Shown: one piece after another, positions 8,462 to 18,182 of the stretch
Layout: every line of letters starts with the position of its first letter
Position numbering within the stretch: the first letter of the stretch is position 1
Assembly (NCBI RefSeq): GCF_023380245.1
Contig: NZ_CP093365.1
Coordinates: forward strand, 62,001-126,000
DNA: 64,000 nt
Origin: Bombilactobacillus thymidiniphilus
GTDB lineage: Bacteria > Bacillota > Bacilli > Lactobacillales > Lactobacillaceae
Reading direction: 5' to 3'
Program-made: the position numbers and the translations under genes
Notes under the pieces: model-generated
What the model was told of the DNA's origin: nothing
The model's database searches: none
Seen by the model: only the letters and a program-made list of their open reading frames with translations

Positions 8462-9859
8462 CTACAGAATGTATTTGGTCAAATCACTATCAGCTACAAT
8501 ATTACCAACTTTTTGATCAACGTAATCTTGTGTAATTGTAATATCGCCCATTTGCATATCTGGCGCTTCATACATAATATCAGCAAGCACAGTTTCCAAA
8601 ATTGTTGCTAAACGCCGGGCGCCGATATTTTGGCTGTCATGATTAACTTGATCAGCTAAGCGGGCAATTTCTTCAATTGATTCTTTAGTGAAAGTCAAAT
8701 GAATTCCATCACTGCCTACTAATGCAATATATTGTTTGACCAAAGCATTATTTGGTGCTGTCAAAATGTGCACAAAGTCAGCTTCTGTTAAATCATCTAA
8801 TTCTACTCGGATTGGAAAACGCCCCTGCAACTCGGCAATGAGATCACTAGGCTTACTATCTGCAAACGCTCCTGAACCAATGAACAACATATGATCAGTA
8901 TTGACACTACCATATTTTGTATTAATTCTGGAACCTTCCACTATTGGCAAAATATCTCTTTGTACACCTTCACGAGATACTTCGCCCGAATTCTTCTTGT
9001 TGCCAGCAGTAATTTTGTCAATCTCATCAATAAAAATAATGCCATTGTTTTCTGCTCGCTTAATGGCCGCTTGATAAATTGCATCGTGATCTACTAATTT
9101 ATCCGATTCCTGTTCAATCAAAACTTCTCGGGCATCTTTAACAGGTAAAGTACGTTTAACTTTTTTCTTGGGTACTAAAGAATCTACAGCACTATTTAAA
9201 TCAATACCCATTTGCCCCATCAAATCATTCATCGGATTCACTTTACCAGTTTCAGGAACTTCAATCGTAACATCTTGATCTTCCAATAAACCGCGATCCA
9301 ACTGTTCTTTAACACTCAAGCGTTGATTGCGGACTTCATCAGTCACTTCTTCTTGTTCCGCCATTGGATTCTCACCACGACTGAAAGCATTGAAAACAGA
9401 CATCATATCTTGAATACCACTAGGTTGTTTGGGTTTAGATTTAACACCGGGTACTAGTAACTTAACTAATAATTTATCGGCTTGCTTACGCGCTTGGGCA
9501 CGAACATCTTTAAATTGGGCTTCTTCTTCCAATTTAACCGCCACATCAACCAAATCGCGTACCATCGATTCGACATCACGACCTACATAACCTACTTCAG
9601 TGAATTTGGTAGCTTCCACTTTAACAAAAGGAGCTTGCACAATATCTGCCAAACGCCGTGCAATTTCTGTTTTACCCACCCCTGTAGGTCCAATCATTAA
9701 TAAATTTTTCGGCGTAATATCTTTTTGCATCTTTTCGGATAGTTGTGTCCGCCGATAACGGTTATATAAAGCAATTGCAACCGCCTTTTTAGCCTTATTT
9801 TGTCCGACAATATATTGATCTAAAGCAGCTACAATTTTTTTAGGTGTCATTTCTGCCAA
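8462..9859 (-). CDS. hslU: ATP-dependent protease ATPase subunit HslU (ClpY)
   Basis: HslU is the hexameric AAA+ unfoldase that feeds proteins into the HslV chamber. It has Walker A GPTGVGKTE near residue 56, the pore motif GYVGRD, a long I-domain insertion, Walker B IIFIDEIDKI and a C-terminus ending DLTKYIL that docks into HslV. The start is the TTG at 9857-9859 (MAEMTPKK), with AAGGGGAT spaced 9 bases before it; an internal ATG three codons on has poor spacing. It is co-transcribed after hslV with a 14-base gap. Confidence 0.95.
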   Translation of the reverse strand: MAEMTPKKIVAALDQYIVGQNKAKKAVAIALYNRYRRTQLSEKMQKDITPKNLLMIGPTGVGKTEIARRLADIVQAPFVKVEATKFTEVGYVGRDVESMVRDLVDVAVKLEEEAQFKDVRAQARKQADKLLVKLLVPGVKSKPKQPSGIQDMMSVFNAFSRGENPMAEQEEVTDEVRNQRLSVKEQLDRGLLEDQDVTIEVPETGKVNPMNDLMGQMGIDLNSAVDSLVPKKKVKRTLPVKDAREVLIEQESDKLVDHDAIYQAAIKRAENNGIIFIDEIDKITAGNKKNSGEVSREGVQRDILPIVEGSRINTKYGSVNTDHMLFIGSGAFADSKPSDLIAELQGRFPIRVELDDLTEADFVHILTAPNNALVKQYIALVGSDGIHLTFTKESIEEIARLADQVNHDSQNIGARRLATILETVLADIMYEAPDMQMGDITITQDYVDQKVGNIVADSDLTKYIL

Positions 9860-9873
9860 AATTTAAATCCCCT

Positions 9874-10398
9874 TTACAATTGGTCTGTAATAATACTTTT
9901 ATTAGTGAAAATATCAATGTCTGAAGCAATATTAATTGCTTCTTGTGCAATTTGACTAGCTGTCAAGTTAGCACCGTGACGAATCATAGCCACTGCTGCC
10001 GCTTGTGCAAAATTACCGCCAGAACCAATTGCAATAACATCTTCATCAGGTTCAATAACTTCCCCGTTGCCAGAAATCAATAATAGATCCTTTTGATCAA
10101 AAACAATCATCATAGCTTCTAATTTTTGTAAAGTTGGATCTTTACGCCAATCTTGTGCTAATTCTACTGCTGCACGCTTCAAATTACCGGAATATTTTTG
10201 TAATTTTTTTTCAAACCAATCTTCTAAAGTAAAAGCATCAGCAACGCCACCAGCAAAACCAATCACTACTTGATCATCAAAAATACGTCGTACTTTATGA
10301 GCTGTAGCTTTCATGATTGTTTTCTCGCCAGCTGTTACTTGTCCATCACCTGCAATCGCAATCTGATCTTGATATCTTACTGCACAAATTGTTGTCAT
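9874..10398 (-). CDS. hslV: ATP-dependent protease peptidase subunit HslV (ClpQ)
   Basis: HslV is the proteasome-like peptidase that degrades substrates delivered by HslU. The sequence begins MTTICAVRYQ, so the N-terminal threonine nucleophile is exposed after methionine removal. AGDGQVTAGEK and the C-terminal SIITDQL match the family, and 174 residues is normal. It lies 21 bases after topA. In many lactobacilli xerC sits between these genes; here there is no room for it. Confidence 0.96.
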   Translation of the reverse strand: MTTICAVRYQDQIAIAGDGQVTAGEKTIMKATAHKVRRIFDDQVVIGFAGGVADAFTLEDWFEKKLQKYSGNLKRAAVELAQDWRKDPTLQKLEAMMIVFDQKDLLLISGNGEVIEPDEDVIAIGSGGNFAQAAAVAMIRHGANLTASQIAQEAINIASDIDIFTNKSIITDQL

Positions 10399-10419
10399 TT
10401 GAATACCTCAAGTATTATT

Positions 10420-12531
10420 TTATTTTTGAATTTCTTCTTGGTAATCACCATTAGGACAAATTACTTGGCGACCACCTTTAACCTTTTTCTCGACTAGATA
10501 ATGTCCATCTTTAGGACAATTACGATTAATTGGCTTATCCCAATCAACAAAATCACATTCTGGATAACGCGAACAACCATAGAAAATACGATTTTTCTTA
10601 GATTTACGTTCCACCACTTGACCTTCGCCGCATTTAGGACAAGTCACGCCAATTTCTTTAATGATTGCCTTAGTGTTCCGACAGTCTGGAAAACGACTGC
10701 AAGCGTAGAATTTACCGTAGCGCCCCAATTTAATAACCATTGGCGCACCACAAATATCACAATTCATACCAGCAGGTTCATCTTTAATTTGTAATTTTTC
10801 AATTTTTTCATCAGCATCTTTTAATTCTTTAGAGAATGGTTGGTAATACTCATCGACCACTTTAGTCCATTTTTCTTTACCAGCTTCAATGCCATCTAAT
10901 TCATCTTCTAAATGTGCGGTGAAATCCATGTTCACAATATCTGGGAAATACTTCTCAATTAAATCATCTACAATCTCCCCTAACTCAGTCGGTTCAAAAC
11001 TGCGTCCATTCAACTTAACATAATAACGCCTTTGAATCGTATCAATGGTTGGCGCATAAGTAGATGGGCGACCTACACCATTGACTTCCAGAGCCTTAAC
11101 TAAAGAAGCTTCCGTATAACGTGCCGGTGGTTGTGTGAAATGCTGTTCTGGATTAGTATCCACCATTTTGACTGATTGACCTGCAGTTAAATCCGGCAAC
11201 CAATTATCTTTGGTTTTTTTATCATCCTTATACAACTTCAAAAAACCATCAAATTTAATTTTAGAACCATTAGCCCGAAATTGTACTTGATTTTGTTCAA
11301 TCGTTACTGTCATTGTATCTAACACGGCCGGTGTCATTTCACTAGCTAAGAAACGATTCCAAATAAGTGTGTATAACCGGAATTGATCACGCGTTAATAC
11401 TTTTTTCAAAGACTCTGGGGTTCGCTTTACTGAAGTTGGGCGAATAGCTTCATGGGCATCTTGCGCACCTTCTGGATTTTTCGTTTTCTTGATTTTAGTA
11501 GCCGCATAGCGTTCACCATACTCATCATGCAAAAATTGCGAAGCTTCATGCTTAGCAACACTAGCTATTCTAGTAGAATCCGTCCGCATATAAGTAATCA
11601 ATCCCACACTACCTTGGCGTGAACCTAAATTAATTCCCTCATAAAGTTGTTGCGCTAGCATCATCGTTTTGCGTGTCTTGAAGTTTAATTTACGATTAGC
11701 TTCTTGCTGCAAAGAACTCGTCGTAAATGGTGCACTCGGATAACGTTTACGCTCCTTTTTTACAACTTTAGCTACTGTAAAATCAGCTTTTTGATCTAAT
11801 TTTTGTAAAACTTGTTGCACATCAGTTTGTGATTTTAACTCTTTTTTCTTATCATTAACGCCATAAAAAGCTGCTTCAAAAATATCCTTTTTCTTAGTAC
11901 CTGATTGAAAATGAGTCGGGATACTCCAATATTCTTCTGGTTTAAAGTTATTAATAGCTTTCTCGCGATCAATCACTAACTTTAAAGCAACCGACTGCAC
12001 ACGACCTGCACTCAAGCCCTTTTTGACTTTTTGCCATAAAATGGGACTGATTGAATAACCTACAAGCCGATCCAAAACCCGCCGAGCTTGTTGGGCATCA
12101 ACTAGCTTCATATCAACACTGCGTGGACTTTTAAAAGATTCTTTCACCGCATCTTTCGTGATTTCATTGAAAACCACCCGATTGTTATCGTTTAAATCTA
12201 AATCTAACAAATGGGCTACATGCCAAGCAATGGCCTCTCCTTCACGGTCCGGATCGGCTGCTAAATAAACCCTTTTAGCCTTTTTAGCTTCTTTTTTTAA
12301 TTCCTTAATGGTATCGCCCTTACCACGAATAGAAATATACGTTGGTTCATAATCATGTTCAATATCGACACCCATGCGACTTTTAGGTAAATCACGAACA
12401 TGTCCTTTACTGGCTAAAACTTTATAATTTCTACCTAAATATTTTTCAATCGTTTTCGCTTTAGCAGGCGATTCTACTATGACCAAACTCTTCTTAGCTG
12501 GCTTACGTTTGGTTGTTTTTGAGCTTACCAA
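10420..12531 (-). CDS. topA: DNA topoisomerase I (TopA)
   Basis: TopA relaxes negative supercoils by cutting one strand. The N-terminal Toprim domain shows [19 protein letters not shown] and [14 protein letters not shown]. The active-site tyrosine is in [12 protein letters not shown] near residue 313. Three zinc-ribbon-like segments close the protein (CDICGAP, CPKCGEG and NCPKDG); the last has only two cysteines and looks degenerate. I choose the TTG at 12529-12531 because GAAAGGAGC precedes it by 7 bases; the longer frame from 12594 would put that site inside the gene. This gives 703 residues. It follows dprA. Confidence 0.95.
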   Translation of the reverse strand: MVSSKTTKRKPAKKSLVIVESPAKAKTIEKYLGRNYKVLASKGHVRDLPKSRMGVDIEHDYEPTYISIRGKGDTIKELKKEAKKAKRVYLAADPDREGEAIAWHVAHLLDLDLNDNNRVVFNEITKDAVKESFKSPRSVDMKLVDAQQARRVLDRLVGYSISPILWQKVKKGLSAGRVQSVALKLVIDREKAINNFKPEEYWSIPTHFQSGTKKKDIFEAAFYGVNDKKKELKSQTDVQQVLQKLDQKADFTVAKVVKKERKRYPSAPFTTSSLQQEANRKLNFKTRKTMMLAQQLYEGINLGSRQGSVGLITYMRTDSTRIASVAKHEASQFLHDEYGERYAATKIKKTKNPEGAQDAHEAIRPTSVKRTPESLKKVLTRDQFRLYTLIWNRFLASEMTPAVLDTMTVTIEQNQVQFRANGSKIKFDGFLKLYKDDKKTKDNWLPDLTAGQSVKMVDTNPEQHFTQPPARYTEASLVKALEVNGVGRPSTYAPTIDTIQRRYYVKLNGRSFEPTELGEIVDDLIEKYFPDIVNMDFTAHLEDELDGIEAGKEKWTKVVDEYYQPFSKELKDADEKIEKLQIKDEPAGMNCDICGAPMVIKLGRYGKFYACSRFPDCRNTKAIIKEIGVTCPKCGEGQVVERKSKKNRIFYGCSRYPECDFVDWDKPINRNCPKDGHYLVEKKVKGGRQVICPNGDYQEEIQK

Positions 12532-12603
12532 AGAAAAGCTCCTTTCATTATTAAGTTGCCACAAATAATATGCTAACTTTTTTAGATTTGTCAACTCTTT
12601 AAA

Positions 12604-13440
12604 TTAATTTATCAATTCATTGATTAAATCATATGCTTCATAATATGGACTAGCTCCCGCAGCGATCAACTGGTTACACCCCTTTGATAGTGCACTATCA
12701 ATCGGACCCGGTGCTGCCCAAACATTTCGATTTTCCTGCAATGCCAGTTGCGCAGTAATTAAACTGCCACTACGCTGTTTAGCTTGCGTTACTAATAGAC
12801 TATCACAAAGTCCAGCAATAATGCGATTACGCTGTGGAAAATAAAATTTTTTAGGACGCGTACTAGGTGGATATTCGCTCAACAATAAGCCTTTAGCAGC
12901 AATTTGCTTTTGTAAAACTTGATTTTGCTGCGGATAAAAATAATCTATTCCATTACCCAAAACGGCAATTGTCTTGCCCTGCTGTTCCAAAGTTATTTGG
13001 TGACAACATGCATCTGCTCCTAAAGCCAGTCCACTAACTGAAACTAACTGATGTTGAACCAATTGTGGAACCAGACTATGAACAATCGTTTGTGTGTAAG
13101 AAGTACTCAAACGCGCACCTACAATTGCCACACTTTTAATTTGTAAAAGAGTTAAATCACCTTGATAATACAAAATAGCGGGCGGATTGTAAATTTGTTG
13201 TAACTTTTTAGGATAAGCAGCATCAAAAAAAGTTATAAAGGGAATTGTCATATCTAAAGGTTGCGCTAACTTTTGTATAAAAGATTCCTGTTTAGCGACT
13301 GGCAATTGCTGTTTAACCCAATGCAATAACTTATGATAGTCGGTCGTTTCTTGATAATATTGACCACAAACTTTTAAAATCAATTGATTACTAACACAGC
13401 CAGTTTGTGACAATTGGCGAATTAAATAGTTTAGTCCCAT
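12604..13440 (-). CDS. dprA: DNA-processing protein DprA
   Basis: DprA binds incoming single-stranded DNA during natural transformation and loads RecA. The Rossmann-like core is complete: SVAIVGARLST, VSGLALGADACCHQ, AVLGNGIDYFYP, FYFPQRNRIIAGL and RSGSLITAQLAL. The 278-residue length is typical of the shorter Firmicute form, which lacks the C-terminal winged helix. The ATG follows ACGGAGAG. The dprA-topA pairing is the usual lactobacillar arrangement. Confidence 0.94.
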   Translation of the reverse strand: MGLNYLIRQLSQTGCVSNQLILKVCGQYYQETTDYHKLLHWVKQQLPVAKQESFIQKLAQPLDMTIPFITFFDAAYPKKLQQIYNPPAILYYQGDLTLLQIKSVAIVGARLSTSYTQTIVHSLVPQLVQHQLVSVSGLALGADACCHQITLEQQGKTIAVLGNGIDYFYPQQNQVLQKQIAAKGLLLSEYPPSTRPKKFYFPQRNRIIAGLCDSLLVTQAKQRSGSLITAQLALQENRNVWAAPGPIDSALSKGCNQLIAAGASPYYEAYDLINELIN

Positions 13441-13477
13441 AAAATATCTCTCCGTAATTTTTTAAAAATTACGTAAA

Positions 13478-14257
13478 CTATTTTAAATATTGTTTAACGG
13501 GATTAAAACTATGCCGATGAATTGCACAAGGTCCCAATTTTTGCAAACCTTGCAAATGCACTTTTGTACCATAACCAGCATTGTCACTAAAACCAAATCC
13601 AGGATAAACTTTATCATAATTTTTCATTAATTCATCGCGATAAACTTTAGCCACAATGCTAGCTGCACCAATAGAAATACTCCGAGCATCGCCTTTGATC
13701 AACTTAGTTTGCGGGATGTTTACGGGAACAACCATCGCATCAACTAACAAATGTTGTGGTAAAACGCGCAAATTATTCACAGATTGTGCCATGGTCAATT
13801 CCGTCGCATGATAAATATTTTCAGTATCAATTAATTGATTACTACCAACAGCTATACTAATGTCTACAGCTTCAGACAATATTTTGGGATATAATTGATG
13901 CCTTTTTTCATCACTCAATTGCTTGGAATCGTTGATTTCTAAAATATCTACAGTGGGTGGCAAAACTACTGCTGCCGTTACTACCGGACCAGCTAAGGGT
14001 CCCCTGCCAACTTCATCAATGCCCGCTACTAATTGTCCTTTTTGCCAATACTTTTTTTCAAATTGCAAACGCTGTTCAAAAGACTGCTGTGCTTTTAATG
14101 TACGTTCAAGCTGTTTTTGATGCTGACGAACCAAATTCTGCACACCTCGTCTTGAATCCTGTGCTAAAGTTTGCCAAGCAGCATCGTCTAATTCGGTACT
14201 AGTTAATAAATCTTTAATTGTTGGAATACTTAATTGCTGCCAATTATAACTGGTCAT
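13478..14257 (-). CDS. rnhB: Ribonuclease HII (RnhB)
   Basis: RNase HII cuts RNA in RNA/DNA hybrids and removes single ribonucleotides from DNA. The catalytic motif GIDEVGRGPLAGP contains the first acidic pair, followed by NDSKQL and the VDAMVVP segment with a further aspartate. An N-terminal extension of about 70 residues before the catalytic core is usual in Firmicutes. The start overlaps the end of rbgA by 14 bases, which implies coupled translation; this pairing is widely conserved. Confidence 0.95.
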   Translation of the reverse strand: MTSYNWQQLSIPTIKDLLTSTELDDAAWQTLAQDSRRGVQNLVRQHQKQLERTLKAQQSFEQRLQFEKKYWQKGQLVAGIDEVGRGPLAGPVVTAAVVLPPTVDILEINDSKQLSDEKRHQLYPKILSEAVDISIAVGSNQLIDTENIYHATELTMAQSVNNLRVLPQHLLVDAMVVPVNIPQTKLIKGDARSISIGAASIVAKVYRDELMKNYDKVYPGFGFSDNAGYGTKVHLQGLQKLGPCAIHRHSFNPVKQYLK

Positions 14258-15092
14258 TGACTACCTCGTCTAATGTATATTGACCTAAATTACCCTGCCG
14301 GACATCTTGAATGACTCGCTGTGCCGCTCGCTCATAATCTTCTTGAACTCCCCATTTATTAGTTAAATGAATTAATAGATCACTAGGTGTTAACTGTAAC
14401 TCAGCTTCCGACAAATGGTACTTTGTTAATAAAAGATCCGAATAATTTTGTTGCCAAAATTGTAAGGCAAAAATAGCCAAATCTTCCAAATTAACTAATT
14501 GATCTTTGACAGCCCCACTCAAAGCTAATTTTAAACCAATTTGTTCATCTTCAATTTTAGGCCATAAAACCCCTGGTGTATCTAACAATTCCAAATTATT
14601 TTTTGCTTTTAACCAATTTTGATTTTTCGTAACTCCCGGTTTATTTCCCGTGACTGCAATGTTTTTACCAACTAACTTATTCAAAATCGTGGATTTGCCA
14701 ACATTGGGTATACCAATACACATTGTTCGAATAACATAGTTTTTAACACCATTACGTTGATACTTATTGATTTTGGCTTGTAAAGTTTGTTCAATAATCG
14801 TACGAATTTGCTGTAATTTATTATGATGTTGCGCATCTAAAGCTATGGATGGTTGTTTTTGATTATTAAAATAATCCAACCATGCTTGCGTCAACTTAGG
14901 ATCTGCTAAATCAGCTTTATTTAAAATAATAATTCGCGGTTTGTTATTAATAATTTGATCTAAAACCGGATTACGTGAAGATAATGGCAAGCGTGCATCA
15001 CGAATTTCTAAGACAATATCTACCAATTTCAAGCGTTCTTGAATCTGATTTTTGGCCTTATTCATATGACCAGGGTACCATTGCACCACCAT
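14244..15092 (-). CDS. rbgA: Ribosome biogenesis GTPase RbgA (YlqF)
   Basis: RbgA is needed for late assembly of the 50S subunit. It is a circularly permuted GTPase: NKADL (G4) comes before the P-loop GIPNVGKST (G1), then DTPGVLWP (G3). The first residues MVVQWYPGHMNKAK are the family hallmark. AAAGGAG precedes the ATG. The gene overlaps rnhB downstream and follows the ctpA-like protease gene by 3 bases. Confidence 0.95.
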   Translation of the reverse strand: MVVQWYPGHMNKAKNQIQERLKLVDIVLEIRDARLPLSSRNPVLDQIINNKPRIIILNKADLADPKLTQAWLDYFNNQKQPSIALDAQHHNKLQQIRTIIEQTLQAKINKYQRNGVKNYVIRTMCIGIPNVGKSTILNKLVGKNIAVTGNKPGVTKNQNWLKAKNNLELLDTPGVLWPKIEDEQIGLKLALSGAVKDQLVNLEDLAIFALQFWQQNYSDLLLTKYHLSEAELQLTPSDLLIHLTNKWGVQEDYERAAQRVIQDVRQGNLGQYTLDEVVNDQL

Positions 15093-15095
15093 AAA

Positions 15096-16493
15096 TTATT
15101 TCTCCTTTAATATAGTAACGGCTTTTTGCTGCATTGGATCATCAGCCTGCGCTTTTTTGACTAAATCCTGGGTCAAAGATTGACGCGTTGACACATCTAA
15201 ATTGCCACTAGGATCAACTTTATTTTGCATTTGCCATAGTTTTAATTGTTGTACTGTTTGATCATCTAAAACGCCCGATTTAGGCACATCATAACCTAAA
15301 GCCTGTAAAATCTGTTGCGCAATCTTGACATCATTATTATGACTATTTAAGCTTAAAATCTGCGTATCAGTAAACGGCTTAATATTCATATAGCTAGGAT
15401 ATTTAACTTTGACATTAGGACTTAAGCCTTTTTTATTTATCCAATCGTGATTAGGTGTCAGCCACTTAGCAGTGGTAATTTTCATTTCTGAAGTATCGTT
15501 TAAAGGCGTCATTGTTTGCGCAACACCTTTACCGAAAGTATTCTCACCAACCACTGTCAGATGACCTGATTGCTGCAAAGCTGCGGCAAAAATTTCTGCG
15601 GCACTAGCCGTTTCTTTATCCACCAAAACAACCGTTGGCAATTTAACTTTATAATTATTTAAATACTTACTGGAAGCTTTATACGTAATATTGCCATCCG
15701 CACGAGACGCCAAAGTCATGATATTTCTACCATTAGGTAAAAACATGCTAGCAGCTTCAATTGCTTGATCCATCAAACCGCCATTATTACTACGCACATC
15801 AATAATTAACTTTCTAGCACCCTTATTTTTTAATTTTTTCACTTGTTGCTGCAATTCTTTGGCAGTGCGTTCAGAAAATTGTGTAATCGTAATCTGACCA
15901 ATCATTCGATCATCTGTTAATAATTTACCTGAAACGGTAGGTACCTTGATTGGTTGGCGCTGCAAAGTTTTGTTGAAAGTCAATTGCTGCCTTTTCAGTT
16001 GCAATTTAACTTTGGTGCCTTTCTTACCACGCGTTAATGTAGTGGCTTTTTCAGTACTCATTTTATTAGTTGAGTGACTTGCAATCTTTGTGATTAGATC
16101 ATTGACCCGCAAACCAGCTTTTTGCGCAGGCGAATTTTTCACTACAGAAACAATTTTAATACCTTGATCAGCTTTTTCAATCGTAACTCCAATTCCCGAA
16201 ATTTCACTTGCAATATCTTCATTAAAGGAAGTTTGTTCTTCGTCAGCGAGAAACTGCGAATAAGGATCATCCAAAGAGTTAACCATTCCTTTAATAGCAC
16301 CATTTTTGAGTTGTTTAGGTGATACTTTTTGATAATAATTGTGATTGATATTTTGGTAAACTTGGCTAATGTCACCCAATGTACTGAAATTAAAACGACT
16401 ATTTAAGACAATAAATGTCAGTATCATTCCGACTAAAAAGCTTCCACCAATTGATAATATCAATGTTGTTTCTGAAAATTTTCGCTTCATCAA
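15096..16493 (-). CDS. S41 carboxyl-terminal processing peptidase (CtpA-like) with peptidoglycan-binding domain
   Basis: This is a serine protease anchored by one N-terminal membrane segment and acting outside the membrane. A PDZ domain (GIGVTIEKADQGIKIVSV, roughly residues 98-170) is followed by the S41 catalytic domain with a Ser-Lys dyad, Ser297 in KETASAAE and Lys322 in TFGKGVA. A C-terminal peptidoglycan-binding repeat (AQQILQALGYD...LKLWQ) ends the protein. Adjacent TTG (16491-16493) and ATG codons can both start it; AAGGA spacing (8 versus 11 bases) slightly favours TTG. The ribosome-binding site overlaps the stop of the YozE gene. Confidence 0.92.
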   Translation of the reverse strand: MMKRKFSETTLILSIGGSFLVGMILTFIVLNSRFNFSTLGDISQVYQNINHNYYQKVSPKQLKNGAIKGMVNSLDDPYSQFLADEEQTSFNEDIASEISGIGVTIEKADQGIKIVSVVKNSPAQKAGLRVNDLITKIASHSTNKMSTEKATTLTRGKKGTKVKLQLKRQQLTFNKTLQRQPIKVPTVSGKLLTDDRMIGQITITQFSERTAKELQQQVKKLKNKGARKLIIDVRSNNGGLMDQAIEAASMFLPNGRNIMTLASRADGNITYKASSKYLNNYKVKLPTVVLVDKETASAAEIFAAALQQSGHLTVVGENTFGKGVAQTMTPLNDTSEMKITTAKWLTPNHDWINKKGLSPNVKVKYPSYMNIKPFTDTQILSLNSHNNDVKIAQQILQALGYDVPKSGVLDDQTVQQLKLWQMQNKVDPSGNLDVSTRQSLTQDLVKKAQADDPMQQKAVTILKEK

Positions 16494-16504
16494 TAATCAA
16501 TTCC

Positions 16505-16735
16505 TTAGTTAAAATTAGCCTCTGACTCACGATACAAGTCATAAGCTTGGTCAAAAATATCCATGTTCGGCAAATAAGAGCCATTTAATTCCAAATATTC
16601 AGATAAAGTATTATAATCTTTGGATTGCTTTGGAAAAGTATGATCAAAAAACGCAGCATCTGCAAAATGCGCTAATGGTTGTGAACTATTAGGATCTCTT
16701 TGTGTCATTAAAAATTCGTAAAATGTTTTTTCCAT
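16505..16735 (-). CDS. YozE family small protein (UPF0346)
   Basis: This 76-residue acidic protein matches the YozE_SAM_like family: TFYEFLMTQRDP, FADAAFFDHTFPKQSKDY, LSEYLELNGSYLP and FDQAYDLY are the conserved blocks. The fold resembles a SAM domain and no biochemical role is established. The ATG follows GGGGTAACT. It sits between the ypmS-like gene (8 bases) and the ctpA-like gene, within a run that looks co-transcribed. Confidence 0.92.
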   Translation of the reverse strand: MEKTFYEFLMTQRDPNSSQPLAHFADAAFFDHTFPKQSKDYNTLSEYLELNGSYLPNMDIFDQAYDLYRESEANFN

Positions 16736-16743
16736 AGTTACCC

Positions 16744-17349
16744 CTAATATTTACTGGAATAGACGCTGACCTTAATTTTATCCTGTTTCAGATCAAATTG
16801 TTTCAATTTAAAATAATAGCCATCATCATTTTTATAATTTTGTAAATTAATATCAATTACTTTGCGATTACTGTCAATTTGCACCCAATTAGGAAAATGA
16901 TAATTATGTTGAATATAAAACATTACAAATCCTAAAGGAATCCCTAGTTTACCAACCTTTAATTGTTGTGCTTTCAATTGGATTCCACCTTTATTTGTTG
17001 GGTAAGGATCTGAAATCAATTGAAAATCAATAGTAGAACCTAAAAATTTAGCACTACCTAATAAAGAAACATCTTTGCCAAATTGTAAGTGATATTTGAT
17101 ATCTTTATTATTAAGATATTCATTAATATAATGATTAGTTAAGCGTTGAGCCTGTTTTTTAGTTAGTGTAACTTCAAATACTGGTGAAGTATCTTTAACA
17201 GATTGACTGACTGGCGTCAATTCTTGAGCATCTTTGATCGGACGAGTAGCTTGATAAGAAATAAAACCACCCACTACGAAAATTAATAGAATAACTAACC
17301 AAAAAGCCCACTTCCAAACATTAACTTGTCGTTTTTGCTTATGTTGCAA
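16744..17349 (-). CDS. YpmS family membrane-anchored protein (DUF2140)
   Basis: It is a 201-residue protein with a basic N-terminus (MQHKQKRQVNVWKW) and one hydrophobic segment (FWLVILLIFVVGGFISYQA, near residues 16-34), followed by an extracytoplasmic domain. The pattern and the neighbouring SGNH lipase and YozE genes match B. subtilis YpmS, whose role is unknown. The start is TTG with GGAGGTAATATT, which overlaps the stop of the upstream lipase gene, so the two are coupled. Confidence 0.82.
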   Translation of the reverse strand: MQHKQKRQVNVWKWAFWLVILLIFVVGGFISYQATRPIKDAQELTPVSQSVKDTSPVFEVTLTKKQAQRLTNHYINEYLNNKDIKYHLQFGKDVSLLGSAKFLGSTIDFQLISDPYPTNKGGIQLKAQQLKVGKLGIPLGFVMFYIQHNYHFPNWVQIDSNRKVIDINLQNYKNDDGYYFKLKQFDLKQDKIKVSVYSSKY

Positions 17350-17353
17350 AATA

Positions 17354-18127
17354 TTACCTCCACTGTGCTTTTGTCCTTTTCATTTGTTGCCACAATAAAT
17401 TAGTCATTAACCGATAGCCTTGATTATTTGGATGAAAATAATCCTTTTTATACAATAATGGGTTCGTCGTTGTTTTATCTTTTTTAGAATAAACTATTTT
17501 TTTTGGTGTAGCCAACTTTGTAATATCAACATAATGAACCCGATAATTATCTTGTGCAATTTGTCGGGTACTCTTATTCCAATTTTTCACTGCTGCTTTC
17601 ATACCTTGCGCTTTTTTGAAATAAATTTCGTAGGGATTATAGATGCTAAAAACATAAATCGGCGCGTGTGGATTAAAATGACGACTGATCTGAATCATTT
17701 TATTTAAATGCGCATCATATTGATTTTGATAGCTAAGTAATTGTTTGGCAGATAAATCAACGCCGTGTTTTCGCAAAGCTGCCATCACATCATTACCACC
17801 AGCAGTAATAGTAATTATTTTACTCTTTTGCAATGATTTTTGAAGTTCCCTATCTTTTTGAAAACGTTTCACAATTTGTGCACTAGTTTGACCACTAATA
17901 CCATAATTATTCACTATTACTTTAGCCTTAGTTGCCTTTTTCAAGGGCTTTTTAATTAAGTAAGTGTAACCACCACGTTTTGTACTGTCACCAACACCAT
18001 AAGTTAATGAATCTCCCACTGCCGTTAGTACAAAAGTTTTGTTATGAGCTTGTAAAACAGTACTATTATTATGCCAAAATAATATTCCAGCAAATAAAAA
18101 TGCCAAAATTAACTGTAATTTTTTCAA
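17354..18127 (-). CDS. SGNH/GDSL-family lipase or esterase (YpmR-like), exported
   Basis: The catalytic blocks are clear: GDSLTYGVGD with the nucleophile serine, a glycine-rich block, AGGNDV with the oxyanion asparagine, and DYFHPNNQGY with the Asp-x-x-His pair. A basic start and one hydrophobic segment indicate a membrane anchor or signal. I place the start at the TTG 18125-18127 (MKKLQLIL), 9 bases after CAGGGG. The longer frame from 18169 would begin inside the degV terminator, which argues against it. The substrate is unknown; YpmR homologues are thought to act on lipids or cell-wall acyl groups. Confidence 0.87.
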   Translation of the reverse strand: MKKLQLILAFLFAGILFWHNNSTVLQAHNKTFVLTAVGDSLTYGVGDSTKRGGYTYLIKKPLKKATKAKVIVNNYGISGQTSAQIVKRFQKDRELQKSLQKSKIITITAGGNDVMAALRKHGVDLSAKQLLSYQNQYDAHLNKMIQISRHFNPHAPIYVFSIYNPYEIYFKKAQGMKAAVKNWNKSTRQIAQDNYRVHYVDITKLATPKKIVYSKKDKTTTNPLLYKKDYFHPNNQGYRLMTNLLWQQMKRTKAQWR

Positions 18128-18153
18128 ATGAGCAATCCCCTGAATTAAATTTA

Positions 18154-18182
18154 TATAAAAAGCCGACAATTTGTCAGCTTTA
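18154..18182 (-). terminator. Intrinsic terminator after degV
   Basis: On the minus strand AGCTGACAA pairs with TTGTCGGCT around a one-base centre and is followed by TTTTTATATAA. The hairpin overlaps the degV stop codon and lies just upstream of the lipase ribosome-binding site, so lipase transcription depends on read-through or on a weak promoter after it. Confidence 0.85.

Noticed and set aside
10420-12531. Frameshift or loss in the third TopA zinc ribbon
   Set aside because: The last repeat has only two cysteines, but the frame is intact and degenerate final zinc ribbons are common in Firmicute TopA.
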